Of a stretch of DNA of 7,177 nt, positions 1-5,512 are shown one piece after another. The stretch comes from Bacillota bacterium (GTDB taxonomy: Bacteria > Bacillota > Clostridia > Acetivibrionales > DSM-1351). The position numbers and the translations under genes are program-made. Below the pieces are notes generated by a model. The model searched no databases. It worked only from the letters and a program-made list of their open reading frames with translations, and was not told where the DNA came from. The stretch is from the NCBI GenBank assembly GCA_023426005.1, contig JAFABO010000027.1, forward strand, positions 1 through 7,177, given 5' to 3'. Every line of letters starts with the position of its first letter. The first letter of the stretch is position 1.

Positions 1-32
1 CTGGATATTGTTATTTTATTTGGTAAGTTCAT
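1..32 (-). CDS. pgsA: PgsA, CDP-diacylglycerol-glycerol-3-phosphate 3-phosphatidyltransferase (5' end only)
   Basis: Only the first ten codons are inside the window, reading MNLPNKITIS from an ATG at 30-32. This matches the highly characteristic N-terminus of PgsA in Firmicutes (MNLPNKLT followed by an arginine-containing first membrane helix). A GGGAG ribosome binding site at 39-43 stands 6 nt before the ATG. PgsA is a membrane CDP-alcohol phosphotransferase that makes phosphatidylglycerol phosphate, the committed step to phosphatidylglycerol and cardiolipin. Its position just downstream of rimO on the same strand is the usual arrangement in Clostridia and supports the call. The gap to rimO is 106 nt and holds two short hairpins, and I see no separate promoter there, so co-transcription with rimO is likely. 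The identification rests on ten residues plus context; the CDP-alcohol phosphotransferase motif itself lies outside the window. Confidence 0.72.
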   Translation of the reverse strand, partial: MNLPNKITIS

Positions 33-46
33 TATAATCTCCCATC

Positions 47-63
47 TACGCGCATAGCGCGTA
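47..63. repeat. Perfect 7-bp hairpin just before the pgsA ribosome binding site
   Basis: TACGCGC, a 3-nt ATA loop and GCGCGTA form a perfect inverted repeat, very GC-rich compared with the surrounding AT-rich DNA. On the minus-strand transcript it ends 3 nt before the GGGAG ribosome binding site of pgsA. Its core CGCATAGCG recurs at 5422-5430 and, inverted, at 84-92. It could affect RNA stability or translation of pgsA, or be a dispersed small palindrome; the sequence does not decide between these. Confidence 0.6.
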
Positions 64-77
64 CGCAAATAGTAATG

Positions 78-99
78 AAAAGCCGCTATGCGGGTTTTT
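78..99. terminator. Short hairpin flanked by A-run and T-run, possible weak bidirectional terminator after rimO
   Basis: The plus strand reads AAAA, G, CCGC, TAT, GCGG, G, TTTTT. That is a 4-bp GC stem with a 3-nt loop, a G-G mismatch, then A/T pairing that continues into a T-run (an equivalent structure with TTTT exists on the minus strand). It lies 40 nt past the rimO stop codon. The GC stem is short for an efficient intrinsic terminator, so partial read-through into pgsA is plausible. The 11-base core is the reverse complement of the hairpin at 5421-5431. Confidence 0.35.
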
Positions 100-138
100 G
101 CTGCGTGAAAGGCACAAATGAATGCTCAAATATATTTT

Positions 139-1467
139 TCACGCTATGACCTCTCCTATCAAATCATAATCTTCTGAATTTAAAATTTTAATTTCAACAA
201 AACACCCGGTTTCCAATGGTTCAGGACTTGTAAAATACACTGTCCCATCAATTTCAGGAGCTTCTGCATAAGTTCGTCCATAATAGAATATACCATCATC
301 AGCAATCCCGTCAACAATGGCTTTATAAACTTTTCCAATTCTTCCGGTATTTATTTCGGCGCTGATCGAATTTTGCAGTTCCAATATTGTTTTTTGCCGT
401 TTTACTTTAATATTTTTTCTTATTTGTCCTTTCATCCTGGCAGCAGGTGTCCCTTCTTCCTTTGAATAGGTGAATACCCCCAGCCTGTCGAACTTAAATT
501 CCTGAACAAAATCAGCCAGCTGCTGAAAATCCTCTTCTGTTTCCCCGGGAAAACCGACTATCAGTGAAGTTCTGATTGAAATACCCTCCACTCTTTCCCT
601 GAGCCTGATAAGAGCATTTCTGATTTCGGCTATTGTTCCCCTTCTGCCCATCAACTTCAATATCCTGTCGGAGGCGTGCTGAACAGGAATATCCATATAC
701 TTGCAAACCTTTGGATTTGAGGAGACTTCTTCTATTAATTCATGGTCAATTTCTTCCGGATAACAGTATAACAGCCTTATCCATTCAATGCCACTGAGTT
801 TTGATAATTCCCTTATCAATTCCGGAAGCATTTTTTTGCCATATATGTCAATGCCGTACCGTGTGGTATCCTGAGCCACAAGGATCAATTCCCTGGCCCC
901 GTTTTCCGCCAGAGCTTTTGCTTCTTTAATAAGGGCTTCAATTTTTCTGCTTCTGTAGGTGCCCCTTAAATATGGAATAATGCAATAGGTACAACGGTTG
1001 TCACAGCCCTCGGATATTTTCAGATAAACCGAATGTCCGGAGGATGAAATTATCCTATCCTCATCAAGATAGTCTGTTTCATTGAGTTTTCCGTATGCAA
1101 CGACTTTTTCGCCCTGATATGCCCTGTTTATTACCCCGGCTATTTCCTTATAATTCCCTGTTCCCAGAACGGCATCCACTTCTGGTATCAAGTCAAGGAT
1201 TTTCTCCCTGTATCTTTCGGCCATACAGCCGGTGACTATCAGAACCTCACAGCTGCGCTTCTTTTCCTCTGCCATCTCAAGGATAGTATTTATTGATTCC
1301 TGCTGGGCAGACTCTATGAAACCGCAGGTGTTAACTATAAGTATGTCTGCATTTTCCTTATGGTTAACGATTTCGTAATCCGCATGTTTCAGCATACCCA
1401 GCATGATCTCGCTGTCCACCAAGTTCTTTGGGCATCCTAAAGACACTACACCTATTTTTTTATTCAC
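139..1467 (-). CDS. rimO: RimO, ribosomal protein S12 (Asp) methylthiotransferase
   Basis: A 442-residue radical SAM enzyme that methylthiolates a conserved aspartate of ribosomal protein S12, using two [4Fe-4S] clusters. The N-terminal UPF0004 domain supplies Cys12 (in LGCPKNLVDSE), Cys48 (in NTCGFIESA) and Cys81 (in VTGCMAERY). The radical SAM cluster motif CxxxCxxC is Cys155, Cys159 and Cys162, followed by IIPYLRG. The last 65 or so residues form the TRAM domain. The LGCPKNLVDSE signature separates RimO from the tRNA enzyme MiaB, which has a GCQMN-type motif, and the length is normal for the family. The start is GTG, with GAGGAG at 1476-1481 spaced 8 nt away; the protein begins MNKKIGVVSLGC, as expected. 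It has its own promoter at 1582-1610, and pgsA follows on the same strand. No defects are seen. Confidence 0.96.
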   Translation of the reverse strand: MNKKIGVVSLGCPKNLVDSEIMLGMLKHADYEIVNHKENADILIVNTCGFIESAQQESINTILEMAEEKKRSCEVLIVTGCMAERYREKILDLIPEVDAVLGTGNYKEIAGVINRAYQGEKVVAYGKLNETDYLDEDRIISSSGHSVYLKISEGCDNRCTYCIIPYLRGTYRSRKIEALIKEAKALAENGARELILVAQDTTRYGIDIYGKKMLPELIRELSKLSGIEWIRLLYCYPEEIDHELIEEVSSNPKVCKYMDIPVQHASDRILKLMGRRGTIAEIRNALIRLRERVEGISIRTSLIVGFPGETEEDFQQLADFVQEFKFDRLGVFTYSKEEGTPAARMKGQIRKNIKVKRQKTILELQNSISAEINTGRIGKVYKAIVDGIADDGIFYYGRTYAEAPEIDGTVYFTSPEPLETGCFVEIKILNSEDYDLIGEVIA

Positions 1468-1768
1468 CGATTACACTCCTCAATTTTGTTTTATATTATC
1501 TGCATCAAAAATTACAACAAATTCAGCCATATAGCACAAAGAAGTCTTTAAATATCAATTTGAAATAAGACTCTAGTAAAAATTATTTAATAATATTAAT
1601 AACTTGTCAATGTTTATAGAGAAAATTAATATTTTAAAATTCTTTCCTTTACAGCTTATGGTACGGGAGGATTGTATTCGATTTTACAAATTTGGTAATT
1701 CGTGATTATATTTTCAGAATATGAAACCTGCGGTGAAATGTGCACAACAGCAATCTATGAAAAAAGCT
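1468..1768. other. AT-rich gap between recX and rimO
   Basis: This 301-bp stretch has no convincing gene on either strand. It contains the rimO promoter and a leader of about 105 nt. The leader has a 6-bp inverted repeat (AGTCTT at 1543-1548 and AAGACT at 1567-1572, loop 18 nt) of doubtful meaning. Just past the recX stop codon the minus strand has a T-run (GCTTTTTT) but no GC-rich stem before it, so I do not call a terminator for recX. The rest (about 1611-1760) shows nothing I recognise. Confidence 0.6.
1582..1610 (-). promoter_or_regulatory. Sigma-A-type promoter for rimO (and probably pgsA)
   Basis: On the minus strand a perfect -35 TTGACA (1605-1610) is followed by a 17-nt spacer and AATAAT (1582-1587), five of six matches to TATAAT. 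Transcription would start near 1575, giving a leader of roughly 105 nt before the GTG at 1467. No operator-like dyad is evident over the core elements. Confidence 0.72.
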
Positions 1769-2389
1769 TCAATCATCCGGTAAGAATTCACTTACGGCTT
1801 TTGATATCTGGCTGTAGCTGAATCCCCTGCCCATCAGAAAAGTTTTCATTTTTTCTATCTCTTTCTCATCAAAGCTGGTATACTTTGAATATCTTTTTCT
1901 TAAAAGCTGAAGGGCAACCTCTTCTTCATCAAGTTCAAACCCTTCGAGGGCACTGCTTATAATATCTTCCTTAATACCTTTCTGGCTCAACTCCATTGAT
2001 AAGAGTTTGACCGATTTCGGCTTAAGTTTTGATTTCTCGGATATGTATTTACAGGCGTAATTAAAGTCGTCTATATAGTTTATCTCCTTTAGGTTATCAA
2101 TGACTTTTTCAATTGTGGCTTCCTCATATCCCATATCCCAAAGCTTTTGAGAGACCTCACAGGATGTGCGCAGCTTCATGGCAAGAAAGCTGACCGCAGC
2201 ACTCCTGGCAGCAGCATAAACTTCAGTGTCCAATATATATTTTAAAGCTTCTTCCGTAATACTCTTACCAGCATTCAGCTCAAGCAGCTCAATACGCTTC
2301 CTGGGCAAACTGAAAGTAATATTGTTATCAAGGATTACGGTAGCCATTGAGGAAACCTTTTCATTCTTTTCTATCTCTGTTATTTTCAT
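1769..2389 (-). CDS. recX: RecX, regulatory protein that modulates RecA filaments
   Basis: A 206-residue, mostly helical protein. RecX binds RecA-DNA filaments in the cytoplasm and modulates their assembly and recombinase activity. The RecX three-helix repeats are visible: residues about 72-100 (LRTSCEVSQKLWDMGY and onward), about 100-140 (LKEINYIDDFNYA, then KPKSVKLLSMELSQKGI) and about 160-200 (LLRKRY, then KMKTFLMGRGFSYSQI). The KxxNYIDDxxYA segment corresponds to the family's GYIDDxxFA. Residues 1-55 form a less conserved N-terminal extension common in Firmicute RecX. The ATG is preceded by AAGAGG at 2395-2400 with a short 5-nt spacer; an in-frame ATG at codon 15 has no better site. It lies 290 nt downstream of recA, beyond a likely terminator and a structured leader, so it is probably not simply co-expressed with recA. 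I see no LexA box before it. Confidence 0.9.
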   Translation of the reverse strand: MKITEIEKNEKVSSMATVILDNNITFSLPRKRIELLELNAGKSITEEALKYILDTEVYAAARSAAVSFLAMKLRTSCEVSQKLWDMGYEEATIEKVIDNLKEINYIDDFNYACKYISEKSKLKPKSVKLLSMELSQKGIKEDIISSALEGFELDEEEVALQLLRKRYSKYTSFDEKEIEKMKTFLMGRGFSYSQISKAVSEFLPDD

Positions 2390-2414
2390 AAAAACCTCTT
2401 AGCAATTCTTAAAA

Positions 2415-2464
2415 GGCACACCGGACAAGTAAAGCCTGATAAGCGGGCTCTAATCCGGTATGCC
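2415..2464 (-). promoter_or_regulatory. 50-nt two-tier stem-loop in the recX leader, possible attenuator or cis-acting RNA
   Basis: The outer arms 2415-2425 and 2454-2464 pair over 11 positions. On the plus strand one pair is a C-A mismatch, but in minus-strand RNA the same pair is a G-U wobble, so the stem is unbroken only in the recX-sense transcript. Inside is a second 4-bp stem (AGCC/GGCT at 2433-2436 and 2446-2449) with a 9-nt loop and asymmetric internal loops of 7 and 4 nt. In the sense direction it is followed by UUUUAAGAAUU and then the recX ribosome binding site 14 nt further on. The U-run is short for an intrinsic terminator. It matches no riboswitch class I can name. Confidence 0.5.
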
Positions 2465-2593
2465 AAATAATTTGTGATTTTTTATATTTAAATTAACACG
2501 TTATGCCAGTCATTTAAATTTTGCTTTACCTATATGATTTTTTTATATCAAATGGTAACTTCCGTACTAACTTCATGAAATAAGAAGCCACCC

Positions 2594-2665
2594 AAAACAA
2601 TTGCGAAAATTGCATCGCCTCATTTAAAGCGCTTACCTTTGGCGACAATTTTTTGCAATTGTTTT
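2594..2665 (-). terminator. Long hairpin just after recA, likely transcription terminator
   Basis: It begins 15 nt past the recA stop codon. AAAACAATTGC (2594-2604) pairs with GCAATTGTTTT (2655-2665) over 11 bp, AAAATTG with CAATTTT over 7 bp, and TCGCC with GGCGA (2615-2619 and 2641-2645) over 5 bp, around a 21-nt loop. The helix is broken only by small internal loops. In recA-sense RNA the 3' arm ends in UUGUUUU. The outer stem is AT-rich and most of the U-run is inside the stem, so efficiency is uncertain. Its size also fits a dispersed inverted repeat. Confidence 0.55.
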
Positions 2666-2679
2666 TAACACTTAAATAA

Positions 2680-3714
2680 TCAGTCCTGTTCTTCCTCTTC
2701 GATTTCCTCTGGAGCTTCTGGTGCTGCAGGTGCGACAGCCATACTGCTTCTAACCAGCTTTTCTATTTCCATGCACATTGCAGGATTTTCCTTCAGATAT
2801 TGTTTTGCGTTTTCCCTTCCCTGTCCGATACGCTGCCCATTATAGGAGAACCATGCACCGCTCTTGTTTACAATTTCACTGTTTACCGCTATATCAAGGA
2901 TACTGCCTTCCCTTGAAATACCTTCACCATAAACTATATCAAACTCCGCTTCTCTGAAGGGAGGTGCAATCTTATTTTTAACAACCTTCACCCTGGTCCT
3001 GTTTCCTACCACTTCATTTGCCTGCTTGATGGATTCTATTCTTCTTACATCCAGACGTACTGAAGAATAGAATTTTAAAGCCCTCCCTCCCGGAGTGGTC
3101 TCAGGATTTCCAAACATAATGCCAACCTTTTCACGAAGCTGATTTATAAATATGGATGTGGTCCTGGACTTGCTGATAACACCTGCCAGCTTTCTGAGTG
3201 CCTGGGACATAAGTCTGGCCTGCAGACCCACATGGGAATCACCCATCTCGCCGTCGATTTCCGCTTTTGGCACAAGGGCTGCTACAGAGTCTATCACAAT
3301 GACATCTATGGCTCCGCTTCGCACAAGAGCCTCTGTTATTTCCAGAGCCTGCTCTCCGGTATCGGGCTGTGAAACTATCAAATTATCTATATCAACCCCA
3401 AGTTTTTTTGCATAAACAGGGTCAAGGGCATGTTCTGCATCAATAAACGCAGCCTCGCCTCCCGCCTTTTGCGCTTCGGCAATTATATGCAAAGCTACGG
3501 TTGTCTTACCTGAAGATTCCGGTCCATATATCTCAACAATTCTTCCTCTGGGTACTCCTCCAACGCCAAGAGCTATATCCAGGCTTAAGGATCCTGTGGG
3601 AATAACTTCTACATTCATGTGTGCGCTCTCGCCCAATTTCATAACGGCGCCTTTGCCAAATTGTTTTTCTATCTGGCCAAGAGCCACTTCAAGTGCTTTT
3701 TTCTTTTCTAACAT
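2680..3714 (-). CDS. recA: RecA recombinase
   Basis: This 344-residue RecA is the ATP-dependent strand-exchange protein of homologous recombination and the co-protease that triggers LexA self-cleavage in the SOS response. Visible elements in order are the polymerisation segment (KKKALEVALGQIEKQFGKGAV, about residues 4-24), Walker A GPESSGKT (64-71), the catalytic Glu in FIDAEHALDP (Glu94), Walker B VIVIDS (138-143), the L1 region EMGDSHVGLQAR, Gln192 in FINQLREKVG opening loop L2, and a C-terminal domain ending in an acidic tail (EEIEEEEQD). It is slightly shorter than the 353-residue E. coli protein, as is normal for Firmicutes, and nothing is missing. The ATG follows AGGAGG (3722-3727) by 7 nt. 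The gene has its own promoter with a LexA operator, and murJ lies 81 nt upstream on the same strand without a clear terminator between. Confidence 0.99.
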   Translation of the reverse strand: MLEKKKALEVALGQIEKQFGKGAVMKLGESAHMNVEVIPTGSLSLDIALGVGGVPRGRIVEIYGPESSGKTTVALHIIAEAQKAGGEAAFIDAEHALDPVYAKKLGVDIDNLIVSQPDTGEQALEITEALVRSGAIDVIVIDSVAALVPKAEIDGEMGDSHVGLQARLMSQALRKLAGVISKSRTTSIFINQLREKVGIMFGNPETTPGGRALKFYSSVRLDVRRIESIKQANEVVGNRTRVKVVKNKIAPPFREAEFDIVYGEGISREGSILDIAVNSEIVNKSGAWFSYNGQRIGQGRENAKQYLKENPAMCMEIEKLVRSSMAVAPAAPEAPEEIEEEEQD

Positions 3715-3736
3715 GGGGTGACCTCCTCACAGTTAT

Positions 3737-3750
3737 AGAACATTTGTTCT
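3737..3750. promoter_or_regulatory. LexA operator (SOS box) of recA
   Basis: The minus strand reads AGAACAAATGTTCT, a palindrome with GAAC-N4-GTTC at its core. This is the LexA-binding core of Bacillus and Clostridium, whose consensus is CGAAC-N4-GTTCG or close. Only the outermost C/G pair is replaced by A/T. It lies 6 nt downstream of the -10 box, over the expected transcription start, so bound LexA should block initiation. I found no second GAAC-N4-GTTC site in the other intergenic regions of the window. Confidence 0.9.
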
Positions 3751-3756
3751 GTTTTT

Positions 3757-3785
3757 ATTATATAGATTTTTATTGACTAAGTCAA
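3757..3785 (-). promoter_or_regulatory. recA promoter (sigma-A type, near consensus)
   Basis: The minus strand has -35 TTGACT (3780-3785), a 17-nt spacer and a perfect -10 TATAAT (3757-3762). Transcription should begin near 3750, inside the LexA box, giving a leader of about 36 nt. The -35 hexamer is one arm of a 13-bp palindrome (TTGACT, a central base, AGTCAA; 3773-3785). The promoter lies between the murJ stop codon and recA, so recA can be expressed independently of murJ. Confidence 0.88.
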
Positions 3786-3795
3786 CTTAAAATTT

Positions 3796-5382
3796 TTATT
3801 TTTTCAGTACTCTGGCAAGCCTTCCTGAAAGTTTGTTTTTAAATGCTACGGCCTCTTCAACCCTGAGCAGCATTGTAACTCCGAAGTATACCGCGGCTCC
3901 CGCAACGATTTCCACACCCAGCACCGCTATTTCAACAAGCTTGGAATGCATTGAATAGGCCTGTGTAAAATCAATGGGCAACAATTTATTTACGGTAAAT
4001 ATCACCGCCCCCATCACTATTGCGGCTTCCACAAGCTTGACGGAGTAAACCGCAAGCCGTTTCCAATTCATCCCGTTCATTTTCCTTGACAATATGTACA
4101 TCATCAAAGACATATTCACCAGACTCTGAATGGAATATGAAAGTGACATACCGGCAGGTCCGAGATCTGCATTGAGGAAAATGTAGCACAGCACAAAGTT
4201 GAGTACTACCGAAACTATCCCGGCATAAAGCGGTGTTTTTGTATCATTATTTGCATAAAAAGCTCTGTTCAGAATAGCAAGCATGGACTGGGCAAGCATG
4301 GCCGCCGTAAACAGCAGCAGGATGCTGCCCGCCATGACAATCCTTTCGCTTCCGATGTTTGACGACCACTTGTAAACCACGCTGATCACAGGCTCTGGCA
4401 TAACTATAAAAGCCATGGCGGACGGTATTATGAGATAGAGAATGGTTTTAAAGGCTCCGTTGAGGATATTTTTAAATTCATCTACCTGCTTTAAGGCCAG
4501 TTTTTCAGACAGCGTGGGCAAAAGTGCCGTACCCAGCCCCATTGCAAATATGCCGTAAGGCAGCTGCCAGATATCATTTGCATTGTAATACGCAGTAATG
4601 TTTCCTTCCTGTTTAAACATGGATATAAAATTCAGTGATATCAAAATATTCACCTGCACTATGGCGGATGCGGCCAGAGACGGTATTGCAAGCTTGAACA
4701 GCCTCCTGAAACCGGTATGCTTCCAGAACAATTTTGGTTTGTAGAACTTGAAGTTGGGAAGTGCAAATGAAATCTGAATCAGAAAATACATTATTGCACT
4801 GGCCAGTACACCAATCGCCACATACTTGACTCCGAACCGGCTGAGCACCAATATGCTCAAGGCTGTTCCCAGGTTGTACAGCGACGGTCCGTAAGCTGCT
4901 GCCGCAAACCTCTGGTATGAATTCAGCACTCCGTTTGTCATTCCCGCCAGCATCATAAAACCTACCGAGGGGAATAGAATGCGCGTCAGCTGGATGGTCG
5001 TTTCTCTCACTTCGCCTTCAAGCCCCGAGGCCGTCATGGAAACGACCCAGGGGGCAAAAATCACTCCAAGTGTGCTTACCCCCAGCATACATAAAAATAT
5101 GACATTTATAAAGGTCCCTACTGCCTTCCAGCCGTCCTCCTCTTCACCTCTGGCCAGATAACCCGAAAGAATGGGGATCAATGCCGCAGATATTGCGCCG
5201 CCGATAAGCAGATTGTACATCAGGTCGGTGGTCCTGAAAGCCGCCAGAAGTGAATCCGACTGGGACGCCGTAAGCAAATTGTTAATCAGTATGGTCCTCA
5301 CATAACCGGTTATCCTGCTCACTACCAGGGATGACATTACTATAATGGCGGCGGCTGTAATTTTTTTATTGTTTGAGCTCAA
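3796..5382 (-). CDS. murJ: MurJ/MviN family lipid II flippase
   Basis: A 528-residue polytopic membrane protein of the MOP exporter superfamily, expected to flip the peptidoglycan precursor lipid II across the membrane. About 14 hydrophobic segments cover nearly the whole length, as in MurJ. Conserved segments include SRITGYVRT (22-30), SDSLLAAFR (42-50), GGAISAALIPI (61-71), the QLPYGIFAMGLGTALLPTLS stretch (273-292) and RAFYANNDTKTP (373-384). Arg23 and Arg29 match the essential Arg18 and Arg24 of E. coli MurJ. By my hand alignment, however, the positions of Arg52 and Arg270 are Tyr56 and Asp270. The start is TTG with AGGAGG (5388-5393) 5 nt upstream; the next in-frame ATG, codon 16, would cut into the first helix. 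The gene lies between cinA (130 nt away) and recA. A related MOP-family lipid transporter cannot be excluded, hence moderate certainty on the exact substrate. Confidence 0.87.
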   Translation of the reverse strand: MSSNNKKITAAAIIVMSSLVVSRITGYVRTILINNLLTASQSDSLLAAFRTTDLMYNLLIGGAISAALIPILSGYLARGEEEDGWKAVGTFINVIFLCMLGVSTLGVIFAPWVVSMTASGLEGEVRETTIQLTRILFPSVGFMMLAGMTNGVLNSYQRFAAAAYGPSLYNLGTALSILVLSRFGVKYVAIGVLASAIMYFLIQISFALPNFKFYKPKLFWKHTGFRRLFKLAIPSLAASAIVQVNILISLNFISMFKQEGNITAYYNANDIWQLPYGIFAMGLGTALLPTLSEKLALKQVDEFKNILNGAFKTILYLIIPSAMAFIVMPEPVISVVYKWSSNIGSERIVMAGSILLLFTAAMLAQSMLAILNRAFYANNDTKTPLYAGIVSVVLNFVLCYIFLNADLGPAGMSLSYSIQSLVNMSLMMYILSRKMNGMNWKRLAVYSVKLVEAAIVMGAVIFTVNKLLPIDFTQAYSMHSKLVEIAVLGVEIVAGAAVYFGVTMLLRVEEAVAFKNKLSGRLARVLKK

Positions 5383-5394
5383 CGTAACCTCCTA

Positions 5395-5415
5395 AGCCAT
5401 AGCCAACCTATGGCT
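5395..5415 (-). repeat. 8-bp hairpin abutting the murJ ribosome binding site
   Basis: AGCCATAG and CTATGGCT form a perfect 8-bp stem with a 5-nt loop. In the murJ-sense RNA the stem ends one base before the AGGAGG site at 5388-5393. There is no T-run after it, so it is not an intrinsic terminator. Its position suggests an effect on ribosome access or mRNA end stability, which is inference. Confidence 0.65.
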
Positions 5416-5420
5416 TTGAG

Positions 5421-5431
5421 CCGCATAGCGG
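5421..5431. repeat. Small palindrome CCGC-ATA-GCGG in the cinA-murJ gap
   Basis: A 4-bp GC stem with a 3-nt loop. The 11-base sequence is exactly the reverse complement of 83-93 in the rimO-pgsA gap, and its 9-base core CGCATAGCG also occurs at 51-59. It lies 5 nt upstream (in the murJ sense) of the 8-bp hairpin at 5395-5415, giving the same tandem layout as before pgsA. Confidence 0.5.
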
Positions 5432-5512
5432 TCATTTGTCTATTAATGCAAATCTGCTCCCGTATCCTCAATAAGGCAATAAAGGAGATCAAACACCATG
5501 GGCATAAATTTT

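Larger units (their letters stand above)
2390..2679. other. Intergenic region between recA and recX with two structured elements
   Basis: No gene is seen here. The two long inverted repeats at 2415-2464 and 2594-2665 are listed separately. The 130 bases between them are very AT-rich and could hold a recX promoter. The best minus-strand candidates are ATGACT with a 17-nt spacer to TAAATA, and TTAGTA with a 17-nt spacer to TATAAA. Each matches consensus poorly at one or both boxes, so neither is called. Confidence 0.5.

Noticed and set aside
2466..2593. Possible recX promoter in the AT-rich gap
   Set aside because: Several -10-like words exist, but no pairing with a -35 box matches consensus well enough to call.
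3152..3415. Plus-strand open frame of 87 codons inside recA
   Set aside because: It is antisense to the highly conserved RecA core, has no supported start and no domain; a shadow of recA codon usage.
3986..4189. Short open frames inside murJ (3986-4189 minus, 4979-5161 plus) and inside rimO (512-706 minus)
   Set aside because: All lie within conserved coding sequence in other frames and have no ribosome binding site or recognisable product.
5443..5505. 20-codon minus-strand frame just after the cinA stop, whose VFDLL...EDTG loosely resembles the CinA tail VFDMI...IDTG
   Set aside because: There is no ribosome binding site, and the resemblance is short and gapped, with weak nucleotide agreement. 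A partial duplication of the cinA end is possible but not supported.
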